A stretch of DNA of 36,739 bases from an uncultured Eubacterium sp. (GTDB lineage: Bacteria > Bacillota > Clostridia > Lachnospirales > Lachnospiraceae). The position numbers and the translations under genes are program-made. Below, in pieces: positions 1 to 8,376 of this stretch; within the stretch, counting starts at the first letter, position 1, and every line of letters starts with the position of its first letter. Location of the stretch: NCBI GenBank assembly GCA_949959185.1, contig CATLIX010000036.1, positions 1 through 36,739 on the forward strand. The letters run 5' to 3'. Below the pieces are notes generated by a model. The model was not told the origin of the DNA, did not search any database, and was given only the letters and a program-made list of their open reading frames with translations.

Positions 1-82
1 GGCGGTAGGTCTATTAAAGTTACCCTTTTTCCAGAAAATCTTTTTTATTTTCCTCTTGACATTTCACCAAATTGCTTCTGTA

Positions 83-1381
83 TTAATCTTTCCCATAATA
101 TTTTTTATAATCTTTATCTGTGGCTGCTGCGGCTGCATCCAGGGCTTCCTGCGCATCTACGCCGGTAAAAATATTCAGCATTGCTTCTGCAAATTCTGCC
201 GTCAGTACGCTGTAAGAAGGCGTTCTCGGCCTTGGATGCCCGGTTTCCATCAGCTGTTCTTTAAAAATGGAGCGAGGATACTCATTGTATTCCGTCAATA
301 CGTCATAACTGGAAATCCTGGTAGGAGGCTTTGAAATCGCCTGCGCATAAGTAGTTACATTTTCCTCTGAAAACAGAAAACGCATCACCTCTCTGACAGC
401 ATCCATGTCCTGAACATTTTTTGTAACAGCCGCTGCCCAGTCGCCGGTAGGAGAAGTAAGAACCCCGTCTTCGTCGGCCACCGGAAACCAGGTAACGCCC
501 CAGTTCAAATCCGGATAATCCTTTTCCAGCGTTGCCACTTCCCAGGAACCGCCCAGCATGGTTGCCGCTTTACCGTTATGGAATTCCTTCTGAACAGGGT
601 CAATATTGGCATACCCATCCCGAATCAGGCTGTTTAAAAATTCTGCCGCTTCCACACCTTCCGGGCTGTTCAGCCATCCATTGGCGGAACTTCCGTCTTC
701 ATTGACAAAATCCGTCCCGTTGGAAATCCAGAACTGTTCCAGCACATAGGAGAGGCCTTCTCCCTTATCCATAATAATATTGGTTCCCACTACTCCGTCT
801 TTTGTAAGTTTTTTTGCCGCATCATAATATTCACTCCAGGTCCAGGCATCTTCTTTGCGCTCCGGCACGGAAATCCCTGCTTCATCCAGCATATCCTTAT
901 TGTAGTACAATGCCACGGAGCTTTCCGTTGCACCTGCCGCATAAATTTTTCCGTCATAAGTATTCTGCTGTCTGGAGGAATCAAAAAAATCACTCCATTC
1001 TTCCTCGGAAAAGAAATCATCCAGGGGAAGAATTATTTCATTTGCCGCATAAATAGATACATTCGGTCCGTCCACATACAGGATATCCGGTAAATCGTTG
1101 GAGGTTATGGCCGCATTGACCTTATCTTCATATGCATAGGAATCCGCACGTACAATGGCTTCCCTGCGCAGCTCAATTTCCCCCTCGTGGGCATGATTGA
1201 AGGCTTCAATTTTCTCCACCCACCATTCTTCAATCGCCGGCTCGTCACTGGGGCTCCATACGGTAATTACCGATTCCCCGTCTTCGTTTACCCGCTCCTT
1301 CGCTCCGCCGCAGCCGGTAAGGGTACACATACCTGACGCCACTGCAGCTGCAAGTAATGCCGCAATTACTCTTTTTCGCAT
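83..1381 (-). CDS. ABC transporter sugar-binding lipoprotein (family 1 extracellular solute-binding protein)
   Basis: This is a 432-residue lipoprotein that should capture an oligosaccharide outside the cell for a CUT1-type ABC importer. It starts with a basic, hydrophobic signal peptide ending in a lipobox (LTGCGG), so the mature protein would be anchored at Cys24. The rest has the usual look of family 1 solute-binding proteins (ADEDGVLTSPTGDWAAAV, and an NGKAATMLGGSW segment), and its length is typical. The start at 1381 follows AGGAGAGG at good spacing; 34 further in-frame codons upstream lack a signal-like beginning. It lies 92 bases downstream of the GH32 gene on the same strand, which suggests a fructan or sucrose substrate. 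The partner permeases are not in the window and may lie beyond its left edge. Confidence 0.9.
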   Translation of the reverse strand: MRKRVIAALLAAAVASGMCTLTGCGGAKERVNEDGESVITVWSPSDEPAIEEWWVEKIEAFNHAHEGEIELRREAIVRADSYAYEDKVNAAITSNDLPDILYVDGPNVSIYAANEIILPLDDFFSEEEWSDFFDSSRQQNTYDGKIYAAGATESSVALYYNKDMLDEAGISVPERKEDAWTWSEYYDAAKKLTKDGVVGTNIIMDKGEGLSYVLEQFWISNGTDFVNEDGSSANGWLNSPEGVEAAEFLNSLIRDGYANIDPVQKEFHNGKAATMLGGSWEVATLEKDYPDLNWGVTWFPVADEDGVLTSPTGDWAAAVTKNVQDMDAVREVMRFLFSEENVTTYAQAISKPPTRISSYDVLTEYNEYPRSIFKEQLMETGHPRPRTPSYSVLTAEFAEAMLNIFTGVDAQEALDAAAAATDKDYKKYYGKD

Positions 1382-1473
1382 CTTTCCTCTCCTTTTTCGT
1401 TTTTCCGCCGATGAATTCCATTTGGAAAATACTGTTCCATCCATCTGAATCTGTTCCATGCACACCGATCCGG

Positions 1474-3198
1474 TCACTCCCATATGGATTTCATGCGGAA
1501 TATTTCCACCTTTTTAATACATGCCGGCATCTCCGTATGCAATATAAAACACCCGCTGTCCCGGATATCATAAAATAATTTTGTTCCCACTGCTTCGCCG
1601 TCATTTACATAAATTTCCACCGTCCTGCGGTCCGTAAAAATTTCCAGCTTTTCCACTTTATCCACCTCCGCCGGAAACAGAACATGTTCGCTTTTTACCC
1701 CTTTTGTTTCCAGATGCAGTCCTTTCTCATCATAAACAAGCAGAATCTTCCGTGCCGTATCTCCGCCCAGCCGGACAGAAAATGGAATGTTATTCTCAAA
1801 TTCCAGTTCTGCCTTATACACATTGGGATGAATTTCTTCCAGACAGACATTCTCTCCATGTCCCCGGTACAGGCACTCTGCCTTCAGAGATTCCATTTCC
1901 TTAACCGGCGTAAGATACAATCGGCTGCCCCGGATATGCATTTCTCTGGGAATCGTCATGCTTCCGCAGGCTCCGTTTTCAAGTTCCAGATGTTCCTCAT
2001 AAAAATCAGCAATCCATCCAATGCTGATTCTGCGGCCCTCGTGCTCAAAACTCTGCATTGCGTAACAATTGCCGCCGAAATCAAACCATCCTCTGTCTTC
2101 TTCCGTAAATATGCCGTTTTGAAACTCCCCTGTATAATATCTGCACATCTGATATCTGCCTCCGGCATCACGATGCTGCATCAATGCTCCGATTACCAGA
2201 GCTTTCCCGTCCAACTCCATAAAATCGGGACACTCCATACAGCGGATACCGTTTTCCTGTTCCACAAGCAGCGGACCGAAATAACTCCAGTGTTCCAGAT
2301 CTTCGGATTCATACAGCAAAACAGCCGCTTTTTCTTCCAGAGCGCTTCCCAGAACCATATACCATTTTCCTTCTGCCCGTATTACTTTTGGATCTCTGAA
2401 ATCAAAAGACGCTCCCTGAGGCGGCCTGTCAATCACCAGCTTTTCTTCCGTAAAATGCAGCATATCTCCACTCTTTGCCATCCACTGCTGCTGTAGTGTT
2501 TTCGCACTGTCAATATGAGGACCGCTGCTCCGGGTCAGAAAAAATACCGCTTCATTTCCATATACTACGGCAGAGCCGGAAAATGCGCCTCCTTTGAATT
2601 GTTCCGGATTCTTCAGTATCTCTTCCTGCGGCTCCAGCACAACCGGAAGATGAACCCAGTGAACCAGATCTTTACTTGCCGCATGACCCCAGTACATCTG
2701 AGACCACTGCTGGCTGTGGGGATTGAACTGGAAAAACAAATGGTAATATCCCTGAAACCAGCACAGCCCGTTAGGATCATTGAGCCAGTTTTTCCAGGGG
2801 GAAAAGTGATATGCCTCCCGTACAGGGGAATCATACTGTTCCTTCTGACTGCCTTTTATAAATCTTCCGTTCTCCTTTTCCTGTTCCAGATAACAGACCC
2901 CGGTTTCCAGAATATGTTCGCAGCCGCTGAGATAACAGAGAGAAACCCTACATCCTTCGCAGAGGATTTCATACTCTGTTTCCTGCTCCACCGGTATTCT
3001 GAGCCATCTGTAATATCCGGATTCCACCGGTATTTCCTGACAGTTCTCCGGAACGGAACTCTGCTTTAATGTCGACAGATTTCTGCTTTTTGCAAAAACC
3101 TCCTGCTGTCTGCCTCCTCCGGAAAGCAAACGGATTTTTCCGCCCGACTGCAATGCTTCTGCAAATATCTCCAGCATTGTATAATCTCCCGTATTCAT
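1474..3198 (-). CDS. GH32 beta-fructosidase (sucrose/fructan hydrolase)
   Basis: A 574-residue glycoside hydrolase family 32 enzyme that hydrolyses terminal beta-fructosides such as sucrose, inulin-type fructo-oligosaccharides or levan. The family signatures are visible in order: WLNDPNG (nucleophile Asp), the FRDPKV block (transition-state Asp) and MECPDF (acid/base Glu), followed by a C-terminal beta-sandwich ending near EIFTDRRTVEIYVNDG. About 130 residues precede the catalytic domain, more than in most sucrose-6-phosphate hydrolases. There is no signal peptide, so it should act in the cytoplasm on imported sugar. The start at 3198 follows AGGAGG seven bases upstream. The gene has its own strong promoter with LacI-type operators and is followed by a sugar-binding lipoprotein gene. 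Exact substrate cannot be read from sequence. Confidence 0.92.
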   Translation of the reverse strand: MNTGDYTMLEIFAEALQSGGKIRLLSGGGRQQEVFAKSRNLSTLKQSSVPENCQEIPVESGYYRWLRIPVEQETEYEILCEGCRVSLCYLSGCEHILETGVCYLEQEKENGRFIKGSQKEQYDSPVREAYHFSPWKNWLNDPNGLCWFQGYYHLFFQFNPHSQQWSQMYWGHAASKDLVHWVHLPVVLEPQEEILKNPEQFKGGAFSGSAVVYGNEAVFFLTRSSGPHIDSAKTLQQQWMAKSGDMLHFTEEKLVIDRPPQGASFDFRDPKVIRAEGKWYMVLGSALEEKAAVLLYESEDLEHWSYFGPLLVEQENGIRCMECPDFMELDGKALVIGALMQHRDAGGRYQMCRYYTGEFQNGIFTEEDRGWFDFGGNCYAMQSFEHEGRRISIGWIADFYEEHLELENGACGSMTIPREMHIRGSRLYLTPVKEMESLKAECLYRGHGENVCLEEIHPNVYKAELEFENNIPFSVRLGGDTARKILLVYDEKGLHLETKGVKSEHVLFPAEVDKVEKLEIFTDRRTVEIYVNDGEAVGTKLFYDIRDSGCFILHTEMPACIKKVEIFRMKSIWE

Positions 3199-3256
3199 CT
3201 GTCTCCTCCTTTCCTTCACTGAATAAATTCTCTGTGTACCTGTCAGAATTTTATTG

Positions 3257-3278
3257 TATATAAAACCGGTTCCATATA
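3257..3278 (-). promoter_or_regulatory. LacI-type operator, downstream site (O2)
   Basis: A 22-base site centred on the palindrome AACCGGTT at 3264-3271. Read on the minus strand it shares TATATGGAAC and GGTT with the site at 3325-3346, 68 bases away centre to centre. It lies in the 5' leader of the GH32 gene. The shared core and the adjacent lacI gene suggest a second operator; binding is inferred. Confidence 0.5.
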
Positions 3279-3324
3279 ATATAATATTAAATTTATAATA
3301 TTTATTTTTTCTTTTTCTCTTATC

Positions 3325-3346
3325 ATTATGGAACCCGTTCCATATA
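3325..3346 (-). promoter_or_regulatory. LacI-type operator, promoter-proximal site (O1)
   Basis: The palindrome ATGGAAC-CC-GTTCCAT lies at 3328-3343, with one further matched base pair on each side. It starts a few bases after the -10 box and covers the expected transcription start of the GH32 gene, where a repressor would block initiation. The LacI-family gene immediately upstream is the likely binder. Confidence 0.65.
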
Positions 3347-3349
3347 TGG

Positions 3350-3378
3350 ATTGTAGTACACTATGAGAAATTTGTCAA
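3350..3378 (-). promoter_or_regulatory. Sigma-A promoter of the GH32 gene
   Basis: On the minus strand a perfect -35 TTGACA (3373-3378) is followed by a 17-base spacer and -10 TACAAT (3350-3355). The expected start is near 3343, inside operator O1, leaving a leader of about 145 bases before the GH32 start codon. Confidence 0.8.
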
Positions 3379-3404
3379 TTATCTTTCGGCCCTTTTTCCT
3401 CTGA

Positions 3405-3452
3405 CAACAAAAAAGAAGATTTTGTATTGTGCAATTTATACAAAATCTTCTT
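3405..3452 (-). terminator. Rho-independent terminator of the lacI gene
   Basis: A perfect 14-bp stem (3413-3426 paired with 3439-3452) with a 12-base loop is followed on the minus strand by a run of T residues (TTTTTTGTTG). It lies 60 bases after the lacI stop codon and just before the GH32 promoter, so it separates the two units. Confidence 0.85.
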
Positions 3453-3513
3453 TCTTAACTATTTTCACTAAATCTTGTTTATGGTTTTTTTACAATTTCA
3501 CTAAAAATTTCGA

Positions 3514-4488
3514 TTATGCTGTTCCTCCAGGCTGGATTTCCACGTCCAGAATCAGACGATGAGGCACATTTTTCCGCTGTTCCACGATGTCCAGCAGGGT
3601 ATTCACCGAAACTTCAGCCAATAATTCTACATTTTGCCGAATTGCAGTCAGCCGGGGATATACCATATTGGAAGGCGTTGTGGCATCAAATCCAATAATC
3701 GAAATATCTTCCGGTACCCGCAGCCCTCTTTTCTGTGCCATGTTCAGACAGGCAATGGCGGCCAGATCCCCTCCAAAAATTCCGTCAATATCGGGATAGT
3801 TCTTAAAAATTTCTTCCGCCATTTTATAATGTGCATCCCAGTGAAATATATTCCATTCCATTACTTCCCTGAGAACCGTGACTCCTGTTCCTTCCATTTT
3901 CCGCATAAATGCAAGGTATCTGTCATTTGCCGTAACATTCGGCGAAATTCCGGAAACCAGGTATATTTTCTTTCGCCCGGCCTTAATCATAAGTTCCGCC
4001 GCCAGTCTCCCGCCCTTTGCATGGTCGCAGCCTATCAGTGGAATCTGAGGCCCAAGATCACGGTCTATAGAGACAATAGGCTTCACCTGCCTGCGGTATT
4101 CTTCCACCTCCAGACCATGAGAAGCTGTGATAATCCCGTCCACCATGTTCCGCCCCAGCATATCCAGATATTCCTGTTCCCGGCTGCTGATGCCTACCGT
4201 ATTGCAAATCATGGTTTTGTATCCCTGTTCATATAATTCCATTTCAATATATTTCACCAGGGAAGCAAAAAAGGGATGATCCAGATCAGGCACGATCACT
4301 CCCACGATTCCTGTTTTATTATGATAGAGATTTCTTGCCAGCTCATTAGGCGTATAGTTCAGCTTCCTGGCTGCTTTTTCAATTTTTTTCCTTGTCTCGG
4401 CCGAAACATACCCGGAACCATTCAGGGCGCGTGACACGGTTCCCACTCCTACTCCTGCTTCCTGTGCTACTTCTCTGATACTTGCCAT
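3514..4488 (-). CDS. LacI-family transcriptional regulator
   Basis: A 324-residue repressor with an N-terminal LacI helix-turn-helix (residues 1-50, IREVAQEAGVGVGTVSRALN, with the hinge helix near ELARNLY) and a periplasmic-binding-protein-like effector domain. Length and architecture are standard. The start follows GAGGAAA. It lies directly upstream of the GH32 gene, but a terminator and a separate promoter stand between them. The two ATGGAAC-type palindromes at the GH32 promoter are its likely operators, and a sucrose- or fructan-derived sugar is the likely inducer. Both points are inferred from position. Confidence 0.9.
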   Translation of the reverse strand: MASIREVAQEAGVGVGTVSRALNGSGYVSAETRKKIEKAARKLNYTPNELARNLYHNKTGIVGVIVPDLDHPFFASLVKYIEMELYEQGYKTMICNTVGISSREQEYLDMLGRNMVDGIITASHGLEVEEYRRQVKPIVSIDRDLGPQIPLIGCDHAKGGRLAAELMIKAGRKKIYLVSGISPNVTANDRYLAFMRKMEGTGVTVLREVMEWNIFHWDAHYKMAEEIFKNYPDIDGIFGGDLAAIACLNMAQKRGLRVPEDISIIGFDATTPSNMVYPRLTAIRQNVELLAEVSVNTLLDIVEQRKNVPHRLILDVEIQPGGTA

Positions 4489-4725
4489 TTTATTTCCTCG
4501 TTACCTTCTGTTTTCGGCAAATAAGGTATCTGCCTCTTTATTATTGTTTTAATATATTTTTGCAGAAAAGTCAATGTGCCTGAGGACAATTTACCGTCTC
4601 CATTCCAACAGTTCAGCCTATGCCCTTTGAACAGGCCACAGACAGCCTGCCCGCTTCCGGAGACCAGAAGGGCGGAAAACCTGCGAATACATCTGTCCGG
4701 TTCATAATTCCGGCAAAATTCCAAC
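4489..4725. other. Intergenic region upstream of lacI
   Basis: No convincing gene is seen here. On the minus strand a TTGACT near 4575 followed by an AT-rich stretch might be the lacI promoter, but no good -10 box sits at the right spacing. An open frame through this stretch lacks a good ribosome binding site and resembles no family. Confidence 0.3.
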
Positions 4726-4765
4726 AAAACGCCGGGAATACCATTATCAGGTATCCCGGCGTTTT
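4726..4765 (-). terminator. Terminator of the tRNA-Glu gene
   Basis: A strong hairpin pairs AAAACGCCGGGATACC with its complement, with a single bulged A and a 7-8 base loop, and its U-rich base is followed by GTTGG. It lies about 30 bases downstream of the tRNA on the minus strand. Its symmetry means it could also stop plus-strand transcripts. Confidence 0.8.
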
Positions 4766-4795
4766 ATCGGGTTGGGCTATTCAATTATAGCTTAG

Positions 4796-4867
4796 CAGCT
4801 CGTAGGGGAATCGAACCCCTGTTTCCGCCGTGAGAGGGCGGCGTCTTGACCGCTTGACCAACGAGCC
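4796..4867 (-). tRNA. tRNA-Glu (anticodon CUC)
   Basis: A full cloverleaf can be drawn. The acceptor stem is GGCTCGT with ACGAGCT (G1-U72 wobble). The anticodon arm is CCGCC-CTCTCAC-GGCGG, giving anticodon CUC, which reads GAG. The T arm is AGGGG-TTCGATT-CCCCT. The discriminator base is G and no CCA is encoded. The gene is 72 bases long and single, with its own promoter and terminator. Confidence 0.93.
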
Positions 4868-4903
4868 GTACTTTGACTTTGTTCTTCAAAACTCAACAAA
4901 TTC

Positions 4904-4932
4904 ATTATACATATTACAGGTTGGAAAGTCAA
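4904..4932 (-). promoter_or_regulatory. Promoter of the tRNA-Glu gene
   Basis: On the minus strand -35 TTGACT (4927-4932), a 17-base spacer and a perfect -10 TATAAT (4904-4909). The expected start near 4897 leaves a 30-base 5' leader to be removed by RNase P. Confidence 0.8.
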
Positions 4933-4997
4933 GAACAATTTTTATTTTTTTACATAATTGTCCATGGAATCCATATCTCCCCTTTCAGGGCTCCCGG

Positions 4998-6410
4998 TTA
5001 ATTTCCCAGGAGTCCTTTTACAATCAGAAACAGGATCAGCACAGGCAGGATAAACGTCAGATAAGGACGAATCCACCGGGGCAGCTTAAGACCGTTACCG
5101 GTATTGGTTTCTTTTCTGTAATTTTCAAAGCCCCAGCCGAACCGTGTCACGCAGAACAGAAGATAGCAGAGGGAACCGATGGGCAGTATCAGGTTGCTTA
5201 CCAGAAAATCTTCCAGATCCAGAACCGTGCTGCCTGCGCCGAGAGGCTGAAAATCAGACCACAGATTATAGCCGAATACACAGGGCAGAGACAGAAGGAT
5301 AATTGCCCCCAGATTAATCAGGCAGGACTTCTTTCTGCTCCAGTGAAATAAATCCATACCGCAGGAAATGATATTTTCAAATACAGCCAGTATGGTGGAG
5401 AAGGCCGCAAATGTCATAAAGATGAAAAACAGCGTACCCCAGACGCGTCCGCCGGCCATTCCGTTAAATACATTGGGCAGCGTGACAAAAATCAGGCGCG
5501 GTCCCATATCCGGGCTGATGCCGAAAGAAAAGCAGGCGGGGAAAATAATCAGACCGGAAACAAGAGCCACAAAGGTGTCCAGAAGGGCGATATTTACCGA
5601 TTCGCTCAGGAGCCGGTGGCTTTTATCAATGTAGCTGCCGAATATTCCCATGGCGCCGATTCCAAGGCTCAGGGTGAAAAACGCCTGATTCATGGCTGCG
5701 GTAACCGTTTCCCAGATGCCCACTTCCTGCATTCTCTGAAAATCAGGAAGCAGATAAAATTTCAGCCCTTCCAGACCATTTTCCAGCGTACAGCTATGGA
5801 CTGCCAGAAGAACAATAATGGCAAGCAGCATACTCATCATAACCTTGGTAATCTTTTCCACACCTTTCTGCAGGCCCATGGAACAGATGAATATTCCTGC
5901 GGCCACAATGATTACCATGGCAGAACCCAGAATCTGCGGGCTTAAAAGCATATCCTGAAACATCTGTCCTACCTGTCCGGCGTCTTTTCCCTGAAATTTT
6001 CCGGTGAGCATCTGGTAAAAATAGTACAGCATCCATCCGGTTACCGTGGTGTAGAACATCATCAGAAGATAGTTGCCTGCCATTCCAGGATAACCATTCA
6101 GATGCCATTTCTGTCCCGGTTTTTCCAGTTCCTGAAAACTTCGGACAATGCTTTTCCTGCTGGCCCGGCCCACAGCAAATTCCATGGTCATGACCGGAAC
6201 GCCCATGATAATCAGGAAAAACAGATAGAAAAGCACAAAGACGCCTCCTCCATACATACCGGCCACATAGGGGAACCTCCATACGTTGCCGATTCCGATT
6301 GCGCAGCCTGCGGACAGTAAAATAAATCCAAGGCGGGAACCTAATTTTTCTCTTTCCATTGTTCTGTTCCGGCTGCAAAAGCGATACCTGCAGCCGTTCT
6401 CTCCTTCCAT
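4998..6410 (-). CDS. Neurotransmitter:sodium symporter (SNF) family transporter
   Basis: A 470-residue integral membrane protein of the NSS/SNF family, which imports amino acids or related amines with sodium. The first membrane segment carries the family hallmark GCAIGIGNVWRFPYVAG, which lines the sodium and substrate sites around the unwound TM1. About eleven further hydrophobic segments follow, as in bacterial members such as MhsT and TnaT. The substrate cannot be predicted. The gene follows mtaB by 12 bases and is probably cotranscribed. The start is uncertain: the ATG at 6410 has no close ribosome binding site, and an internal ATG at 6359 (before MEREKLGSRLG) has only a weak GGAA. No clear terminator is seen between its stop codon and the tRNA promoter. 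Confidence 0.9.
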   Translation of the reverse strand: MEGENGCRYRFCSRNRTMEREKLGSRLGFILLSAGCAIGIGNVWRFPYVAGMYGGGVFVLFYLFFLIIMGVPVMTMEFAVGRASRKSIVRSFQELEKPGQKWHLNGYPGMAGNYLLMMFYTTVTGWMLYYFYQMLTGKFQGKDAGQVGQMFQDMLLSPQILGSAMVIIVAAGIFICSMGLQKGVEKITKVMMSMLLAIIVLLAVHSCTLENGLEGLKFYLLPDFQRMQEVGIWETVTAAMNQAFFTLSLGIGAMGIFGSYIDKSHRLLSESVNIALLDTFVALVSGLIIFPACFSFGISPDMGPRLIFVTLPNVFNGMAGGRVWGTLFFIFMTFAAFSTILAVFENIISCGMDLFHWSRKKSCLINLGAIILLSLPCVFGYNLWSDFQPLGAGSTVLDLEDFLVSNLILPIGSLCYLLFCVTRFGWGFENYRKETNTGNGLKLPRWIRPYLTFILPVLILFLIVKGLLGN

Positions 6411-6422
6411 AAATTTTTCAGA

Positions 6423-7820
6423 TTATTCTTCCTCCATAAACTCCAGCAGCAGCACATCCTCCGTCAGCACCGACGCCACCCGGCCTTTAACCAGCTTATT
6501 TGCCAGATTTCGGGATGCTCCATCCGGCAAATGTACCGCTGCTTTCACGTATTCCCCTGTGTGGCCCAGAAAATACTTTTTTCCTTCCACAGAAATTTCT
6601 TCTTCCATCAGAACTTCCACCTCCCGGCCGGAATACCAGTCCAGAAATTCCCGGTTCATCCGGGACAGGTCTGTAAAAAGTGCGTCGCTGCGCTCTGCTT
6701 TCACCTGCTCCGGTATCTGATGTTCCATTCCGGCCGCAGGCGTTCCCTCCCGGCGGGAATAGCGGAAAATATGGATTTCAAAGAATCCGATACTTTTAAG
6801 AAATTTTCTTGTAACTGCAAATTCGTCTTCTGTCTCTCCCGGAAAACCCACAATTACGTCCGTGGTAATGGCCGGATGGGTAAAATATTTCCGCAGCAGC
6901 CCACACCCTTTTGCATACTCCTCACAGGTATATTTCCGATTCATCCGTTTTAAGGTGGCGTCACAGCCGCTCTGCAGGGACAGATGAAAATGAGGGCAGA
7001 CTTTCGGCAGCTTTGACAGCGCCCGGACAAAATCTTCTGTTACAATTTTCGGCTCCAGAGACCCCAGCCGGATACGTTCAATTCCCTTTATTTCATGGAC
7101 TTTCTGAACCAGCGCCAGCAGGCTGATTTCTTCCCTGGCCGGAGTATCCTGCCGGTTCAGGTCTGTCCCGTAAGAACTCAGATGAATGCCTGTCAGCACC
7201 ACTTCCCGGTATCCGTTGGCAGCCAGGGCTTCCACTTCCCGGAGTGTATGTTCCGGATTCCTGCTTCTGACCCGCCCTCTGGCATAGGGGATAATGCAGT
7301 AACTGCAGAACTGGTTACAGCCGTCCTGTACTTTTACAAATGCCCGCGTATGCTCTCCGGCCCGGTTCACGCCGGATTCTTCATAGATTCTGTCCTCTGC
7401 AATATTTTCCACCAGCACGCAGGAAGCATTTCTTTCCTCCTGCGCAGGCATCATACTTTCTTTCTGCTTTTCCCGCTCTGCAAAAAAATGTTCCAGCAAA
7501 TCTGCCAGTTCATGTTTCTTATTATTTCCTATTAAAATATCAGCAGCCCCGTCTTCCCGGACATGTTCCTCTGCCGTCTGTACATAACAGCCTGCCGCCA
7601 CCACCACACTTCCCGGATTCCTTTTTCTGGCCCGGTGAATCATCTGTCTGGATTTCCGGTCAGCCATATTTGTCACAGAACATGTATTGATGACATAGAC
7701 GTCTGCCTGTTCTTCAAATGGGACAATCTCATATCCGGCTTCTTCCAGAATCCGGCGCATACTTTCTGTCTCATATGCATTCACTTTACATCCCAGATTA
7801 TGCAGCGCTACTTTTCTCAT
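6423..7820 (-). CDS. mtaB: tRNA (N6-L-threonylcarbamoyladenosine-C2)-methylthiotransferase MtaB
   Basis: A 465-residue radical-SAM methylthiotransferase that adds a methylthio group to t6A37 of ANN-decoding tRNAs. The N-terminal domain starts NLGCKVNAYETE and supplies cluster cysteines C11, C47 and C78. The radical SAM core has C168-xxx-C172-xx-C175 in GCNQFCSYCIIPYARGR, and a TRAM domain ends the protein. The NLGCKVN form of the first motif and the overall length favour MtaB over MiaB or RimO. The start at 7820 was chosen because the conserved domain begins there; an upstream in-frame extension to 7934 has no family resemblance. It precedes the NSS transporter gene and is divergent from the HPr-like gene. 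Confidence 0.9.
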   Translation of the reverse strand: MRKVALHNLGCKVNAYETESMRRILEEAGYEIVPFEEQADVYVINTCSVTNMADRKSRQMIHRARKRNPGSVVVAAGCYVQTAEEHVREDGAADILIGNNKKHELADLLEHFFAEREKQKESMMPAQEERNASCVLVENIAEDRIYEESGVNRAGEHTRAFVKVQDGCNQFCSYCIIPYARGRVRSRNPEHTLREVEALAANGYREVVLTGIHLSSYGTDLNRQDTPAREEISLLALVQKVHEIKGIERIRLGSLEPKIVTEDFVRALSKLPKVCPHFHLSLQSGCDATLKRMNRKYTCEEYAKGCGLLRKYFTHPAITTDVIVGFPGETEDEFAVTRKFLKSIGFFEIHIFRYSRREGTPAAGMEHQIPEQVKAERSDALFTDLSRMNREFLDWYSGREVEVLMEEEISVEGKKYFLGHTGEYVKAAVHLPDGASRNLANKLVKGRVASVLTEDVLLLEFMEEE

Positions 7821-7946
7821 ATTCCAAAAACCTTTCTTTTTTCCCTGCCGACAGGCCTTTTCCAACGTCAAACTGCCGAAAAACCTGTTGCATTTATCTG
7901 TGAAATTGGTTACGGTGTTATTGACTTTTCCCATGAAAGACGGTAG

Positions 7947-7952
7947 TATAAT
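7947..7952 (+). promoter_or_regulatory. Probable -10 box of the HPr-like gene
   Basis: A perfect TATAAT about 80 bases before the HPr-like start codon. A TTGACT at 7921-7926 would serve as -35 but is 20 bases away, longer than the usual 17, so the promoter may be weak or may need an activator. Confidence 0.45.
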
Positions 7953-8029
7953 AGAAAATATTTCAAATATTTACCTGTATTTACAGAACATTATTGTTCC
8001 GCAGGTACCATCATGAAGGAGGTTCTTAC

Positions 8030-8260
8030 ATGAAAACAGTTCAGATTTCTTTAAATTCTATTGATAAGGTGAAATCTTTCGTAAATGCCATCTCTCAGTT
8101 TGAGTTCGATTTCGATTTGATTTCCGGAAGATACGTGATTGACGCAAAATCTATTATGGGTATTTTCAGCCTTGACCTTTCCAAGCCCATTGATCTGGCA
8201 ATCCATGCGGAAACAGAAGTGGACGACATTATGGAAGCGTTAAAACCATATCTGGTTTAA
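8030..8260 (+). CDS. HPr-like protein lacking the active-site histidine
   Basis: A 76-residue protein of the HPr/PtsH fold. The strongest resemblance is AKSIMGIFSL (residues 39-48), which matches the HPr segment around the regulatory serine; this would be Ser41 here. The region that should carry the phosphorylatable histidine (GIHARPA in HPr) reads SIDKVKS, so phosphotransfer from enzyme I is not expected. The protein is about ten residues shorter than typical HPr. It resembles in principle Bacillus Crh, which also lost the histidine and keeps the serine for catabolite control; that parallel is inference. The start at 8030 follows AAGGAGG. It is the only plus-strand gene in the first 34 kb and ends at its own terminator. 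Confidence 0.8.
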   Translation: MKTVQISLNSIDKVKSFVNAISQFEFDFDLISGRYVIDAKSIMGIFSLDLSKPIDLAIHAETEVDDIMEALKPYLV

Positions 8261-8278
8261 TCTGAATGATACCGACGT

Positions 8279-8303
8279 CCCCCATGAATCCATGGGGGTT
8301 TTT
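8279..8303 (+). terminator. Terminator of the HPr-like gene
   Basis: An 8-bp stem CCCCCATG/CATGGGGG with the four-base loop AATC is followed by TTTTTG. It begins 18 bases after the stop codon. Confidence 0.88.
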
Positions 8304-8310
8304 GTACGGG

Positions 8311-8334
8311 AAAAAACCCGCAGCAAGCTGACGG
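8311..8334 (-). terminator. Terminator of the long operon ending in thiI
   Basis: On the minus strand CCCG-T-CAG pairs with CTG-CGGG around a four-base loop and is followed by TTTTTT. It lies about 45 bases after the thiI stop codon and converges with the HPr-like terminator. Confidence 0.75.
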
Positions 8335-8376
8335 GGTATGCAACTTGCATGGTTCACTGCTCGCGGAAATAAACAT

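Noticed and set aside
1-48. Possible beginning of a sugar permease gene running off the left edge on the minus strand
   Set aside because: A frame is open over 16 codons, but there is no ATG, GTG or TTG start after the ribosome-binding-like GAGG, and 16 open codons are expected by chance.
4467-4727. Open frame on the minus strand upstream of lacI
   Set aside because: No good ribosome binding site, no family resemblance, and it runs into the lacI start in another frame and into the tRNA terminator.
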